DNA of 64,000 bases from Oleiagrimonas citrea (GTDB lineage Bacteria; Pseudomonadota; Gammaproteobacteria; Xanthomonadales; Rhodanobacteraceae). Both the position numbers and the translations under genes were made by a program. Position 1 is the stretch's first letter; each line of letters begins with the position of its first letter. The notes under the pieces are model-generated. The model did no database searches and had not been told where the DNA came from. It saw nothing but the letters and a program-made list of their open reading frames with translations. This document shows, piece after piece, positions 10,338 through 18,906 of this stretch. The stretch is from NCBI RefSeq assembly GCF_012395255.1, contig NZ_JAAZQD010000001.1:744001-808000 (forward strand), written 5' to 3'.

Positions 10338-11761
10338 CTCCGTCCGTATCCGCTGCACCCCTGCCGACGCCAACGCGGTCGCGACCGAGCCTGCGCCGAC
10401 GCCTGCTCGCGTTCCTGCTCATCCCGATGCTGGTCCTGCTGCTGCTGGACGCCATGCTGACCTACGCCGTGGCGCTGTCGTACTCCAACCATGTGCACGA
10501 CCGCGACCTCGCCGGCGACGCCCAGTCCATCGCGGCCCTGCTGCAGCACGACGCACTGCCCGGCGAAATCTCCGCGCAGGCGCGCTTCCTGCTCGACTAC
10601 GATCCCGCCGGCCGCAACTACTTCGACATCCGCAGTCGCCAGCACGGACTGGTCAGCGGCAACGGCCACCTGCACGGACCGACCGTCCACGCGCACATCG
10701 GCCAGGCGCCGATCCTGTTCGACACCCGGCTCGGCCACACTCCGCTGCGCGCGGCCACGGTGGCGATTCCCGATCCGCGCCATGCGCAGGACGTGCTGGA
10801 CATCACCGTCGCGGAAACCCTGCACGACCGGCACATGATCGCGCGCGAAATCCTGCTGCTCAGCGTGTCCCTGCAACTGCTGCTCATGCTTCTGCTGCTG
10901 GGACTGGTCTGGTTCGGCGTGGACGTCGGCCTGCGCGGACTGGAACCGCTGACCCGTCGCCTGGCGCGACGTGAACGCACACTGGCACCGATCGACGACA
11001 GTGATGTCCCCCGCGAACTGCTGCCGCTGACCCGCACCATCGACACCCTGTTCGGACGCCTGCGCGGACTGATGGCACTGCAGGAACGCTTCATCGCCGA
11101 CGCCGCGCACCAGTTGCGCACACCGCTGACCGGACTGTCCCTGCACGTGGAGCGGGCGCAGGCCCACGCCCACGACCCGGCACTGCGCGATGCGTTGCAC
11201 CACATCGAGCGGCTCAATGCGCGCGCCGCTCGCACTGCGCGCCAGCTGCTGGCGCTGACGCGGGCGCAGACTCCGCACGAAGACGAGCAGGACCGCGCCA
11301 TCATCGATCTCGGCACGCTTGTTCCCGAGACCGTCGGCGACCGCGTCCACGAAGCCATCGCCGCGGGCGTCGACCTCGGCTACGAGGGCACCACCGAGGC
11401 GACGCCGATTCTCGGCAACGCCGGCGCCTTGCGCGAGCTGCTCGACAATCTGCTCGACAACGCCCTGCGCTACGCCGGTCGCGACGGCCAGGTCACCGTC
11501 AGTCTGCGAGCGGCCGATGCCGATGGCGGTCCCCGGATCATCGTCGAGGACGACGGTCCCGGCGTCGCCGACGAGTTCCTGTCACGCTTGGGCGAACGCT
11601 TCTTCCGCACGCCCACCTCGCACGGCGACGGCACCGGACTTGGCCTGGCCATCGTGCAACGCATTGCGGAACGTCACGCAGCCAGCGTGGTCTACGCTCG
11701 CGCCCCGTCTGGAGGATTGTTGGTGGATATTCGTTTTCCTGCCATGAGCATTACGGCATGA
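10334..11761 (+). CDS. Sensor histidine kinase (QseC/PmrB-like)
   Basis: A 475-residue kinase starting with GTG in a GTGA overlap with the regulator; the next ATG lies within the first membrane helix. Membrane helices at about 24-48 and 172-195 flank a periplasmic sensor region of about 120 residues. A HAMP-like linker follows, then the H-box with H259 (ADAAHQLRTPL), the N-box (LLDNALRYAG), the G1 box (EDDGPGV) and the G2 box (GTGLGLAIV). The sensor region looks like the 2CSK_N type seen in TctE/QseC-like kinases. The signal is unknown, probably related to the exporter substrate. Confidence 0.92.
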   Translation: MTPSVSAAPLPTPTRSRPSLRRRLLAFLLIPMLVLLLLDAMLTYAVALSYSNHVHDRDLAGDAQSIAALLQHDALPGEISAQARFLLDYDPAGRNYFDIRSRQHGLVSGNGHLHGPTVHAHIGQAPILFDTRLGHTPLRAATVAIPDPRHAQDVLDITVAETLHDRHMIAREILLLSVSLQLLLMLLLLGLVWFGVDVGLRGLEPLTRRLARRERTLAPIDDSDVPRELLPLTRTIDTLFGRLRGLMALQERFIADAAHQLRTPLTGLSLHVERAQAHAHDPALRDALHHIERLNARAARTARQLLALTRAQTPHEDEQDRAIIDLGTLVPETVGDRVHEAIAAGVDLGYEGTTEATPILGNAGALRELLDNLLDNALRYAGRDGQVTVSLRAADADGGPRIIVEDDGPGVADEFLSRLGERFFRTPTSHGDGTGLGLAIVQRIAERHAASVVYARAPSGGLLVDIRFPAMSITA

Positions 11762-13203
11762 ATGCACGCAGGACCCTGTTCGTGCAGGCACGTCGCCTGC
11801 TGCTCCCTGTACTGGCCGCATCGGGCATGACGTTGCTCGGCGGCTGCATCAACACGCCCCTGCCAAAGCTCGACCACGCGCTTCCCGCCCACTGGCGGCA
11901 CGCAACCGCCACACCCGCGAAAAGGCCACCGGCCGACCTGCACGACTGGTGGAAGACTTTCCATGATCCGCTGATCAACCACCTGGTCGATCAGGCGTTG
12001 ACCGGCAATCTGGATGTCGCCATGGCGCGCGAGCGCCTGCTCGCTGCGCGCGCGCTGTATCAAACCCGCCATGCGCCCGTCCTGCCGAGCCTGCGCGTGC
12101 GCACGGACGATCCGGTCGACCCCGATGCCTCGTCTTCGTATTTCGTGATCGGCTTCGACGCCACCTGGGAACTGGGTCTTTTCGGCCGCGCTCAGGGCAT
12201 CAGTCGGGTCGCCGCGGGGCACTTGTTCGCCGCACGTGCGACGCTGCGCGATGCACGCGTGTCGCTGGTCGCCGAAGTCGTTCGTGAAGCGATCGCGCTG
12301 CGCTCGGCGCAGGCCAGCGAGCGCTGCCTGCAACAGATTCTCCGCGCACGCCAGCGGCAGGCGGCGCTGGTGCGCCGTCGCGTGCAACTCACGCTGGCCG
12401 ACCGCAGCGACCAGGCGCGCGCGGATGCCGCCGCGGACACCGCACGCGCCGCACTCGCGCAGCCGCGCATGGAGATCCAGCACGCCGCCCAACGCTTGGC
12501 ACTGTTGCTCGGCAAGAACGAACCCGATCCGGCCTGGCTGCATCCGGGCGCACAGCCCCGACTCGGTCCGACCGGTCCCGTCGCAGCGCCGGCATCCTTG
12601 CTGCGCACCCGGCCAGGCATTGCGCAAGCCGAGGCGAACGTGGTGGAAGCGGCGGGCGAACTCGGCATCGCGCACGCCGACCTGTATCCGCACATCGGCT
12701 TCGGCGCCTCGATGCTGTGGTCGACGAACATCGCCACCTACAAGCACGACGGGGGCACCAACGCGATCGGCACACTGGGACCGATCATCGACATCCCGCT
12801 GTTCGACTGGGGCATGCGCATCTCGCACGACCACGCACAGTCGCACCGCCTGCGCGCTGCAGTGATGGCCTACCGCAAGGCCGTACTCGCCGGCGTCGCC
12901 GACGTCGAGAACGCGCTCGGCGATCTGCAGCAGCAACGCCAGCGCGAACGCGCCGACGCTCGTGCCGCGGATGCGTGGCGGCGCGCCAGCGGCTCTCAGC
13001 GCGTGCGTCGACGGCTCGGCCTGTCCAGCGACCTCGACACCATCGATGCGCGTGTCGCCTACGAACGCGCGCGGCTCGAACTCGTGGCGGCGAGACAGGA
13101 TCGCGATCTCGCCTATGTCGCGCTGTACAAGGCGCTGGGCGGCGCGCCGCCACTGCCGGCCCGCGACGACCACGCCGCCACCGCGCACCCGGAGACGCAC
13201 TGA
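11758..13203 (+). CDS. Outer-membrane efflux lipoprotein (TolC/NodT family)
   Basis: A 481-residue outer-membrane factor. The N-terminus is a lipoprotein signal with lipobox LGGC (lipidated C30). The rest has the two tandem alpha-helical/beta segments of the NodT/OprM family, including LDVAMARERLLAARA, the WELGLFGR strand and a mirrored copy (IDIPLFDWGMR) in the second half. It overlaps the kinase stop by an ATGA. It should form the trimeric outer-membrane duct for the ABC exporter encoded immediately downstream. Having it in the ABC operon implies a dedicated, not shared, outer-membrane channel. Confidence 0.9.
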   Translation: MNARRTLFVQARRLLLPVLAASGMTLLGGCINTPLPKLDHALPAHWRHATATPAKRPPADLHDWWKTFHDPLINHLVDQALTGNLDVAMARERLLAARALYQTRHAPVLPSLRVRTDDPVDPDASSSYFVIGFDATWELGLFGRAQGISRVAAGHLFAARATLRDARVSLVAEVVREAIALRSAQASERCLQQILRARQRQAALVRRRVQLTLADRSDQARADAAADTARAALAQPRMEIQHAAQRLALLLGKNEPDPAWLHPGAQPRLGPTGPVAAPASLLRTRPGIAQAEANVVEAAGELGIAHADLYPHIGFGASMLWSTNIATYKHDGGTNAIGTLGPIIDIPLFDWGMRISHDHAQSHRLRAAVMAYRKAVLAGVADVENALGDLQQQRQRERADARAADAWRRASGSQRVRRRLGLSSDLDTIDARVAYERARLELVAARQDRDLAYVALYKALGGAPPLPARDDHAATAHPETH

Positions 13204-14333
13204 TGGTGGCCCTGGCGCGCAAGACGCTGATCTACGAATGGCGGCGCTTTCTGCCCGCGGTACTCGCGGTGGGCTTCGCCGGCCTGCTGCAGTTGCTGCA
13301 GGCCGCGCTGGTGCTGGGCATCTTCGGCGGCGCGGCGGTCTACATCACCGGTTCCAGCGGCAACCTGTGGGTCGGCTACCCCGGCACGCAAAGCGTCGAC
13401 CAGGGACGCGGCATCTCGCCCGACGTGGCGACGCTGCTGTACATGCAGCCGGAAGTGACCCGCGTCGAGCCGTTCCTCTGGGTCGACGGCGACTGGCGCG
13501 GCGGCGGCACCGGCGGCGTTTCGGTGTTCGTCTCCGGTATCGACCCCGGTCCGCACGGCCTGATGTTCGCCCACGCCCTGTCGCCCTCGCTGCGCGAGCG
13601 GCTGCGCGAACCCGATGCGGTCATCGTCGATCGCGCGGACCTCGACAAGCTCGGTGTCGGCATCGGCGGCAGCGCCAGCATCAACGGACACCGTGTGCAC
13701 GTGGTCGGCGTCGCCAGCGGCCTGCGCGCGCTGGGCGGCGTCAACGTGGTCGCCTCGTTGGACACGGCGCGGCGACTGGACAGCGACCCGAGCGACGTCG
13801 GTCGCCCGACCTATCTGGTCGCCCGTCTGCGCGACCCGAAGCAGGCCGCGCAGATCGCCCGCACGCTGAACGGCCGTCACGGCTTCGGCCCCTACCGCGT
13901 GTGGACGGCCAAACACTTCGCCCGCCGCACCATGCTGTTCTGGCTATTCGACACCGGCGCCGGCGCCGGCGTGCTGTTCCTGGCCGGCATCGTGTTCCTG
14001 GTCGGCGCCGTCATCACCAGCCAGGCGCTGGCCGCGGCGGTGATCGGCTCGATCCGCGAATACGCCACGCTCAACGCACTCGGCGTCGGCGTGCGCGCCC
14101 TGCGCTGGGTAATCCTCGAAGAAGCGCTGTGGGTCGGTGCGCTGGGGCTGGCCGGCGCGGCCATTCTCGGCAGCCTGCTGATTCTGCTGGCACGCCGCGA
14201 GGACGTGCCAGTGGTGCTGAACCTCCCGGTGACGCTTGCCTGCGTGTTCCTGGTCCTGGCGCTGGCCGTCGTCTCCGGCCTGGGTTCCATGCGCAGCCTG
14301 CGCCGCGCCGATCCCGCCACGCTGCTGCGGTGA
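13203..14333 (+). CDS. FtsX/DevC-like ABC transporter permease
   Basis: A 376-residue permease whose ATG overlaps the previous stop by 1 nt (TGATG). One membrane helix (about 16-48) is followed by a periplasmic domain of about 210 residues, then three helices (about 262-292, 312-338, 346-368), which is the type VII (FtsX/MacB/LolCE) architecture. The N-terminal RFLPAVLAVGFAGLLQLLQ and the length are closest to the DevC type that pairs with a separate ATPase, rather than MacB, which is fused to its ATPase. It probably drives mechanotransmission to the adaptor and outer-membrane factor. Confidence 0.85.
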   Translation: MVALARKTLIYEWRRFLPAVLAVGFAGLLQLLQAALVLGIFGGAAVYITGSSGNLWVGYPGTQSVDQGRGISPDVATLLYMQPEVTRVEPFLWVDGDWRGGGTGGVSVFVSGIDPGPHGLMFAHALSPSLRERLREPDAVIVDRADLDKLGVGIGGSASINGHRVHVVGVASGLRALGGVNVVASLDTARRLDSDPSDVGRPTYLVARLRDPKQAAQIARTLNGRHGFGPYRVWTAKHFARRTMLFWLFDTGAGAGVLFLAGIVFLVGAVITSQALAAAVIGSIREYATLNALGVGVRALRWVILEEALWVGALGLAGAAILGSLLILLARREDVPVVLNLPVTLACVFLVLALAVVSGLGSMRSLRRADPATLLR

Positions 14334-14337
14334 TCCG

Positions 14338-15078
14338 ATGAATACCGTCACCTCGCCCTCGCTGGAAGCCCGTCATGTGTGCAAGTCGTTTCGCGCCGGA
14401 CGCATCGTGTCGACCGTCCTGGACGACTTGTCGCTGCACGTGGACGCCGGCGAACTGACCCTGATCTGCGGCCCCTCCGGCTGCGGCAAGAGCACGCTGC
14501 TGTCGATCCTCAGCGGCCTGCAGCCGGCCGACAGCGGCCATGTCCACGCGCTCGGGGAATCCCTCGACGACATGGACAAGCGTGCGCTGGAGCGCTTCCG
14601 GCTGCTGCACACCGGCTTCGTATTCCAGGGCTTCAACCTGTTCCCCGCGCTGACCGCCTTCGAGCAGGTTGCGCTGCCGCTCGGCTACCTCGGTCTGAAG
14701 CGCGACATCGTCCGCGCCAGGGCACGGACCGCGCTGGACGAGGTCGGCCTGGGACCACGCATGCACCTGCGCCCCGCCGAGCTCTCCGGCGGCGAGAAAC
14801 AGCGCGTCGCCATCGCCCGCGCACTGGCCAAGGAACCGGCGCTGCTGTTCGCCGACGAACCGACCAGCTCGCTCGATGCCGCCAACGGGCAGATGGTCAT
14901 CGACATGCTGCACCGGATCGCCCGCCGCCACGGCACCACGGTGCTGTGCGTCAGTCACGACCCGCGCCTGATCGGCCACGCCGACCGCCTGCTGACCATG
15001 GAGGACGGCCACATTCTCGAAGATCGACGCCCCTCGGCGACCGACACCGTCCACCCCATCTCCGGAGCGTCCCGATGA
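14338..15078 (+). CDS. ABC transporter ATP-binding protein (LolD/DevA-like)
   Basis: A 246-residue ATPase starting 4 nt after the permease. It has Walker A GPSGCGKS (45-52), the Q-loop FVFQGFNLFP, signature LSGGEKQRVAIARAL, Walker B LLFADEPTSSLD and the H-loop CVSHDPR, all intact. The FVFQGFNL/ALTAFEQV wording is typical of the MacB/LolD/DevA branch that powers FtsX-type permeases. Its stop overlaps the adaptor ATG (ATGA), so ATPase, permease and adaptor are coupled. Confidence 0.92.
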   Translation: MNTVTSPSLEARHVCKSFRAGRIVSTVLDDLSLHVDAGELTLICGPSGCGKSTLLSILSGLQPADSGHVHALGESLDDMDKRALERFRLLHTGFVFQGFNLFPALTAFEQVALPLGYLGLKRDIVRARARTALDEVGLGPRMHLRPAELSGGEKQRVAIARALAKEPALLFADEPTSSLDAANGQMVIDMLHRIARRHGTTVLCVSHDPRLIGHADRLLTMEDGHILEDRRPSATDTVHPISGASR

Positions 15079-16001
15079 TTCGTTCGCAGACTTCCTTCCT
15101 GTTGCTGACCGCGCTGGTCACGGGCATGCTCGGCGCCTGTTCGCACCCGCAGAACGATGCCCAGACGCCGGCTGCTCACGAGACGCCGAAGTACGCCGCC
15201 GTGGCGCGCGGACGCATCGACATCGAGGCCGGGCTGCTGCCGCTCGACGCCTCTGTGTCCGGCGTGGTCGCGCACGTGAAGGTCCACACCGGCGACCGCG
15301 TGAAGCGCGGCGAGGTGCTGGCGAAACTGCACACCGACCAGGCACAGGCCGCCGTGACCGTGGCCCGTGGCACACTGCAGCAGGCACAGGCGCAGGCACG
15401 CCTGATCGCCGCCAAGCGCAAGGCCGCCCGGCATCAGGCCGGACTGCTGGCCAAGGCCGCAGCCGCCGGCGCGGACTCGGGCCAGCACGCCGCCGCCGCC
15501 GCCGAACACGTGACCGAACTCGACGCCCAGGCTGCTTCGGCCCAGGCCGCCGTGACCGTGGCGCAGGGTCACCTGCAGCAGGCCGAACGCGTGCTGCAAC
15601 TGCACACGATCCGCGCTCCGCGCGATGCTCAGATCGTCGACGTCGCCACGCAGCCGGGACAGACCGTATCGCCGCAGAGCGGACCATTGTTCCACCTGCT
15701 GCCGGACGCACCGCGCATCGTCGTGGCCGAACTCGACAGCACGTTCGCCGACCGGGTCCATGCCGGCATGCAGGCCGAGATCGTACTCGACGACGACAGC
15801 GCGCAGTCGCTGGGCCGCGCTCACGTGATCGAGGTTGGCCAGGTCTACGAGACCGCGCGTCTGGACGGCGACAGCCCGCAGCGCGGACACGCGCGCACGG
15901 TACGCTGCCTGCTGCGATTCGATCACGCCGTGGCGCGGCGCATCGGCCAGCGCGTGCTGGTGCGCTTCCTGAAAGGCACCGGCCCGAGCACGCACGGCTG
16001 A
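15075..16001 (+). CDS. Periplasmic adaptor lipoprotein (HlyD/DevB-like)
   Basis: A 308-residue membrane-fusion protein with a lipoprotein signal (lipobox LGAC, C22). The lipoyl half-motif (VSGVVAHVKVHTGDRVKRGEVLAKL) is followed by an Ala/Gln-rich helical hairpin of about 100 residues, then the matching half-motif (TIRAPRDAQIVDVATQPGQTV) and a beta-barrel. It would bridge the permease and the NodT-type channel. The hairpin is short compared with MacA, in keeping with DevB-type adaptors. It is the last gene of the operon; an 87-bp gap follows. Confidence 0.87.
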   Translation: MIRSQTSFLLLTALVTGMLGACSHPQNDAQTPAAHETPKYAAVARGRIDIEAGLLPLDASVSGVVAHVKVHTGDRVKRGEVLAKLHTDQAQAAVTVARGTLQQAQAQARLIAAKRKAARHQAGLLAKAAAAGADSGQHAAAAAEHVTELDAQAASAQAAVTVAQGHLQQAERVLQLHTIRAPRDAQIVDVATQPGQTVSPQSGPLFHLLPDAPRIVVAELDSTFADRVHAGMQAEIVLDDDSAQSLGRAHVIEVGQVYETARLDGDSPQRGHARTVRCLLRFDHAVARRIGQRVLVRFLKGTGPSTHG

Positions 16002-16088
16002 GCACGCGCGTCTGAAAGGTTGCCGAAACCGCCGCGTGCGATGTTGCGAGGGGCGCACTGCGCCGTCCGATTCCGTTCGCGAGACAAC

Positions 16089-16937
16089 ATGATCGAGAAG
16101 GTCGACTTCCTGTTCGAAGGCGGACCCCGCGGGGTGCTGCTGATCCACGGCCTGACCGGCACGCCCGCCGAAATGCGCCTGCTGGGCAAGGGCCTGCATC
16201 GCGCCGGCTTCACCGTGCACGGCATGCAGCTGGCCGGACACTGCGGCGACGAGGACGACCTTCTCGCCACCGATTGGCACGACTGGTACGCCAGCGTGCA
16301 GGACGCCGCCGATGCCCTGCAACAGCGATGCACACAGGTCTTCGTGGCCGGCCTGTCCATGGGCGCGCTGCTGGCGCTGCTGCTGGCCGCGGACCGCCCC
16401 GACCACATTCACGGCGTGGGCGTCCTCGGCGCGACGTTCCGCTACGACGGCTGGAGCATTCCGCGACTCGGTCGCCTGTCCTTCCTGCTTCCGCTGGTGA
16501 AAAAACTGGGCATCGGCCGCCACCGCTGCTTCATGGAGCAGCCGCCCTACGGCTTGCGCGACGAACGCATCCGCGCCACCGTCAGCGCGGCCATGCTGGG
16601 CGGCGACAGCGCCGCCGCCGGCCTGCCCGGCAATCCCTGGCACTCGCTGGCCGACATGTATCTGCTCGCCGCGCACACCCGTCGGCGACTGCCTCAGGTC
16701 CAGGCGCCCTGCTTCATCGCGCACGCCACCGAGGACGACGTTGCCAGTCTGCAGTCGAACGCCATGCTGGTGCACGACCGCGTGTCCGGTCCCGTGGAAA
16801 TGCTGCCGCTGGAGGATAGCTACCACATGATTACCATCGACCGGCAACGCCGCCTGCTGCATGCACGCCTGAGCGCCTTCTTCGACCGCCACGCCACGGC
16901 ACCGGACGCCGACGCGCCCCTGGCCAGCGTGGCCTGA
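16089..16937 (+). CDS. Alpha/beta hydrolase (carboxylesterase/S33-like)
   Basis: A 282-residue serine hydrolase with oxyanion HGLTG (20-24), nucleophile S90 in GLSMG, a probable acid in HATEDDV and the catalytic His in DSYHMI. It resembles Est30-type carboxylesterases and monoacylglycerol lipase-like enzymes. The ATG at 16089 is chosen because the family N-terminus (VDFLFEGGPRGVLLIHG) begins there. It is the first plus-strand gene of the biosynthetic-looking block. With an ACP and ketosynthase nearby, it might release or trim an acyl product, but this is inference. Confidence 0.85.
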   Translation: MIEKVDFLFEGGPRGVLLIHGLTGTPAEMRLLGKGLHRAGFTVHGMQLAGHCGDEDDLLATDWHDWYASVQDAADALQQRCTQVFVAGLSMGALLALLLAADRPDHIHGVGVLGATFRYDGWSIPRLGRLSFLLPLVKKLGIGRHRCFMEQPPYGLRDERIRATVSAAMLGGDSAAAGLPGNPWHSLADMYLLAAHTRRRLPQVQAPCFIAHATEDDVASLQSNAMLVHDRVSGPVEMLPLEDSYHMITIDRQRRLLHARLSAFFDRHATAPDADAPLASVA

Positions 16938-16958
16938 GCGCCCTGCAGACTGCCTGCC

Positions 16959-17318
16959 ATGCAACCGACCGTCTTTTCCCTGTGGCTGCTGACCGTGGTG
17001 CTGGACACCGTGGGGCAGCTGGCCTTCAAGGCCGCCGCCGGCGATCCCGAGGCGGGCGACGGCCTGGCCCGCTGGCGCCACATGCTGGCGCGACCGTGGA
17101 TCTGGCTCGGCGGCGTCTGCTATGTCTTCGAATTCCTGGCCTGGATCGCCTTCCTGACGCTGGTGCCGCTCGGACGCGGTCTGCTGCTGGGCTGCATCAA
17201 CATCGTGGCGATCATGCTCGCCGGTCGGCTGCTGTTCGGCGAGACACTGACGCCCCGACGCGTGACCGGCATGGTGCTGATCACGCTCGGCGTCGCCCTG
17301 GTCGGAGCCGGCCTGTGA
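16959..17318 (+). CDS. SMR/EamA-like small membrane transporter, subunit 1
   Basis: A 119-residue protein with four hydrophobic segments (about 5-22, 46-66, 72-90, 98-117), matching the small multidrug resistance (EmrE) and ArnE/ArnF size and layout. The first helix contains a TVVLDTVGQLAFK stretch and the last a TGMVLITLGV stretch, both typical of the family. It overlaps the next SMR gene by a GTGA, so the pair probably forms a heterodimer. The substrate could be a lipid-linked intermediate or the product of the adjacent cluster. Confidence 0.8.
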   Translation: MQPTVFSLWLLTVVLDTVGQLAFKAAAGDPEAGDGLARWRHMLARPWIWLGGVCYVFEFLAWIAFLTLVPLGRGLLLGCINIVAIMLAGRLLFGETLTPRRVTGMVLITLGVALVGAGL

Positions 17319-17695
17319 AGCGCTTCTACTTGATCGGATTCGGCGCGCTGCTCACGTTCGACACGCTGGCGCAGATCTGCTTCAAGCTGGCCGGCATGCA
17401 TGCGCTGCCGCTGCAGCCGAATCTCGCCTGGCTGCTGCGCCTGTTCGCCCACCCGTGGGTGTACGGCGCCGTCATCGGCTACCTGGGCGCGTTCTTCACC
17501 TGGATGACGCTGCTCAAGCATGCGCCGATCGGCCCGGCGTTCGCCGCCTCGCACCTGGAAGTGGTGACGGGCCTGCTGCTGGCAGTGCCGATCTTCGGCG
17601 AGCACATCACGCCCGTGCAGGGACTCGGCGCCATCGCCATCGTCGGCGGCATTCTCGTTCTGGCCAAGGGCGAAGGCGATGCCGCACCGGACTGA
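17315..17695 (+). CDS. SMR/EamA-like small membrane transporter, subunit 2
   Basis: A 126-residue, four-helix protein starting at GTG 17315 inside the stop of the first SMR gene. The helix 1 motif TFDTLAQICFKLAG parallels that of its neighbour, and the end reads GLGAIAIVGGILVLA. Paired SMR genes such as ArnE/ArnF or EbrAB work as antiparallel heterodimers, and the arrangement here supports the same. Its 3' end overlaps the start of the DegT aminotransferase gene by 17 bp, tying transport to that enzyme. Confidence 0.8.
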   Translation: MKRFYLIGFGALLTFDTLAQICFKLAGMHALPLQPNLAWLLRLFAHPWVYGAVIGYLGAFFTWMTLLKHAPIGPAFAASHLEVVTGLLLAVPIFGEHITPVQGLGAIAIVGGILVLAKGEGDAAPD

Positions 17696-18896
17696 CCGCC
17701 GCGAGATCCCGCCCACAGCCGGGCTGCCGCTGCAGTTCGGCGACCTGTACGGCCGCGCGGACCCACTGCCTCATGCTCTTGCCCCCTTCCTCGGCACCAC
17801 CGACGCGCTGACGACCTGCTCGGGCACGGCCGCGCTGGTCGTGGCGCTGCGCGCGCTGGCTTCGATCAGTGAACGCCGCGAAGTGATCGTGCCGGCCTAC
17901 ACCTGCCCGCTGGTCGCCATTGCGGTCGCCCACTGCCATCTGCAACTCGTGCTGTGCGACACCCTGCCCGGACACTTCGCGCTGGACCCCGAGTCACTAC
18001 AGCGGCTCGCCGGCCCGGAGACGCTGGCCGTCGTGCCCGCGCACCTGGGCGGATGCCCGGTCGATCTCGGCGAGGTGTGCGCCATCGCCCACGCCGTCGG
18101 CGCACGTGTGATCGAGGACGCCGCGCAGGCGCTCGGCGCCCGCCACGCCGACGGCACGCCCGCTGGCATGGCGGGCGACATCGGGCTGTACAGCCTCGCC
18201 GCCGGCAAGGGACTGAGCACCTACGAAGGCGGACTACTGGTCACGCGCGATGCAAACCTGCGCGACGTGCTGCACGCCAGCGCGCGGGACACGCTGCCGC
18301 AGCGCTTCGGATGGGAGTTCCGGCGCAGCATCGAACTGCTCGGTTACGGGCTGCTGTACCGCCCACGCGGCCTGCGACTGGCCTACGGCGCGCCGCTGCG
18401 CCGCGCCCTGCGTCGCGGCGATCCGGTCGACGCAGTCGGCGACCGGTTCCCGATGGAGATCCCGCTGCATCGACTCGGACGCTGGCGTCAGCGCGTCGCA
18501 GCGCGCGCGGCCAAGCGTCTGCCGGCGTTCCTGCATCGAACACGCACGCAGGCCATGCAGCGGCGGGCACGTCTGGACGCCCTGCCCGGCCTGCGCGTGC
18601 TCGACACACCACCCGGCGCACAGGGCACCTGGCCGTTCTTTCTGCTGCTGTGCGATGACGCGGCCACGCGCGACGCGATCATGGCTGCCCTGTGGACGAG
18701 CGGTCTCGGCGTCAGCCGGCTGTTCATCCACGCGCTGCCGGACTACGCCGATCTGACAACGATTCTGCCTGCGGCGACCACACCGCACGCACGGGACTTC
18801 GCCGCACGCAGCTTCACATTGACCAACAGTCCATGGCTGGACGACGCACGCTTCGAACGCGTCGTCCGACAACTGCGCGCCACACTAAGCGGGTGA
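17679..18896 (+). CDS. DegT/DnrJ/EryC1/StrS-type PLP aminotransferase
   Basis: A 405-residue PLP enzyme of fold type I. Family motifs are CSGTAALVVALRAL (phosphate-binding part), VPAYTCPLVA, EDAAQALGA with cofactor-binding D147, and the Schiff-base lysine K177 in AAGKGLSTYEGG. Relatives make amino sugars or transfer amino groups onto other keto/aldehyde carbons. It lacks obvious sugar-nucleotide companions here, since its neighbours are SMR transporters, an arginase-fold protein and an ACP, so a non-sugar substrate is possible. It converges with the arginase-like gene, leaving a 10-bp gap. Confidence 0.85.
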   Translation: MPHRTDRREIPPTAGLPLQFGDLYGRADPLPHALAPFLGTTDALTTCSGTAALVVALRALASISERREVIVPAYTCPLVAIAVAHCHLQLVLCDTLPGHFALDPESLQRLAGPETLAVVPAHLGGCPVDLGEVCAIAHAVGARVIEDAAQALGARHADGTPAGMAGDIGLYSLAAGKGLSTYEGGLLVTRDANLRDVLHASARDTLPQRFGWEFRRSIELLGYGLLYRPRGLRLAYGAPLRRALRRGDPVDAVGDRFPMEIPLHRLGRWRQRVAARAAKRLPAFLHRTRTQAMQRRARLDALPGLRVLDTPPGAQGTWPFFLLLCDDAATRDAIMAALWTSGLGVSRLFIHALPDYADLTTILPAATTPHARDFAARSFTLTNSPWLDDARFERVVRQLRATLSG

Positions 18897-18906
18897 CCGC
18901 GCAGGC

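Noticed and set aside
14955-17081. Minus-strand open frame of 708 codons over the adaptor, hydrolase and SMR region.
   Set aside because: The plus-strand genes have intact motifs and operon overlaps; the antisense frame is Gln/Gly/Arg-rich without domain signal.
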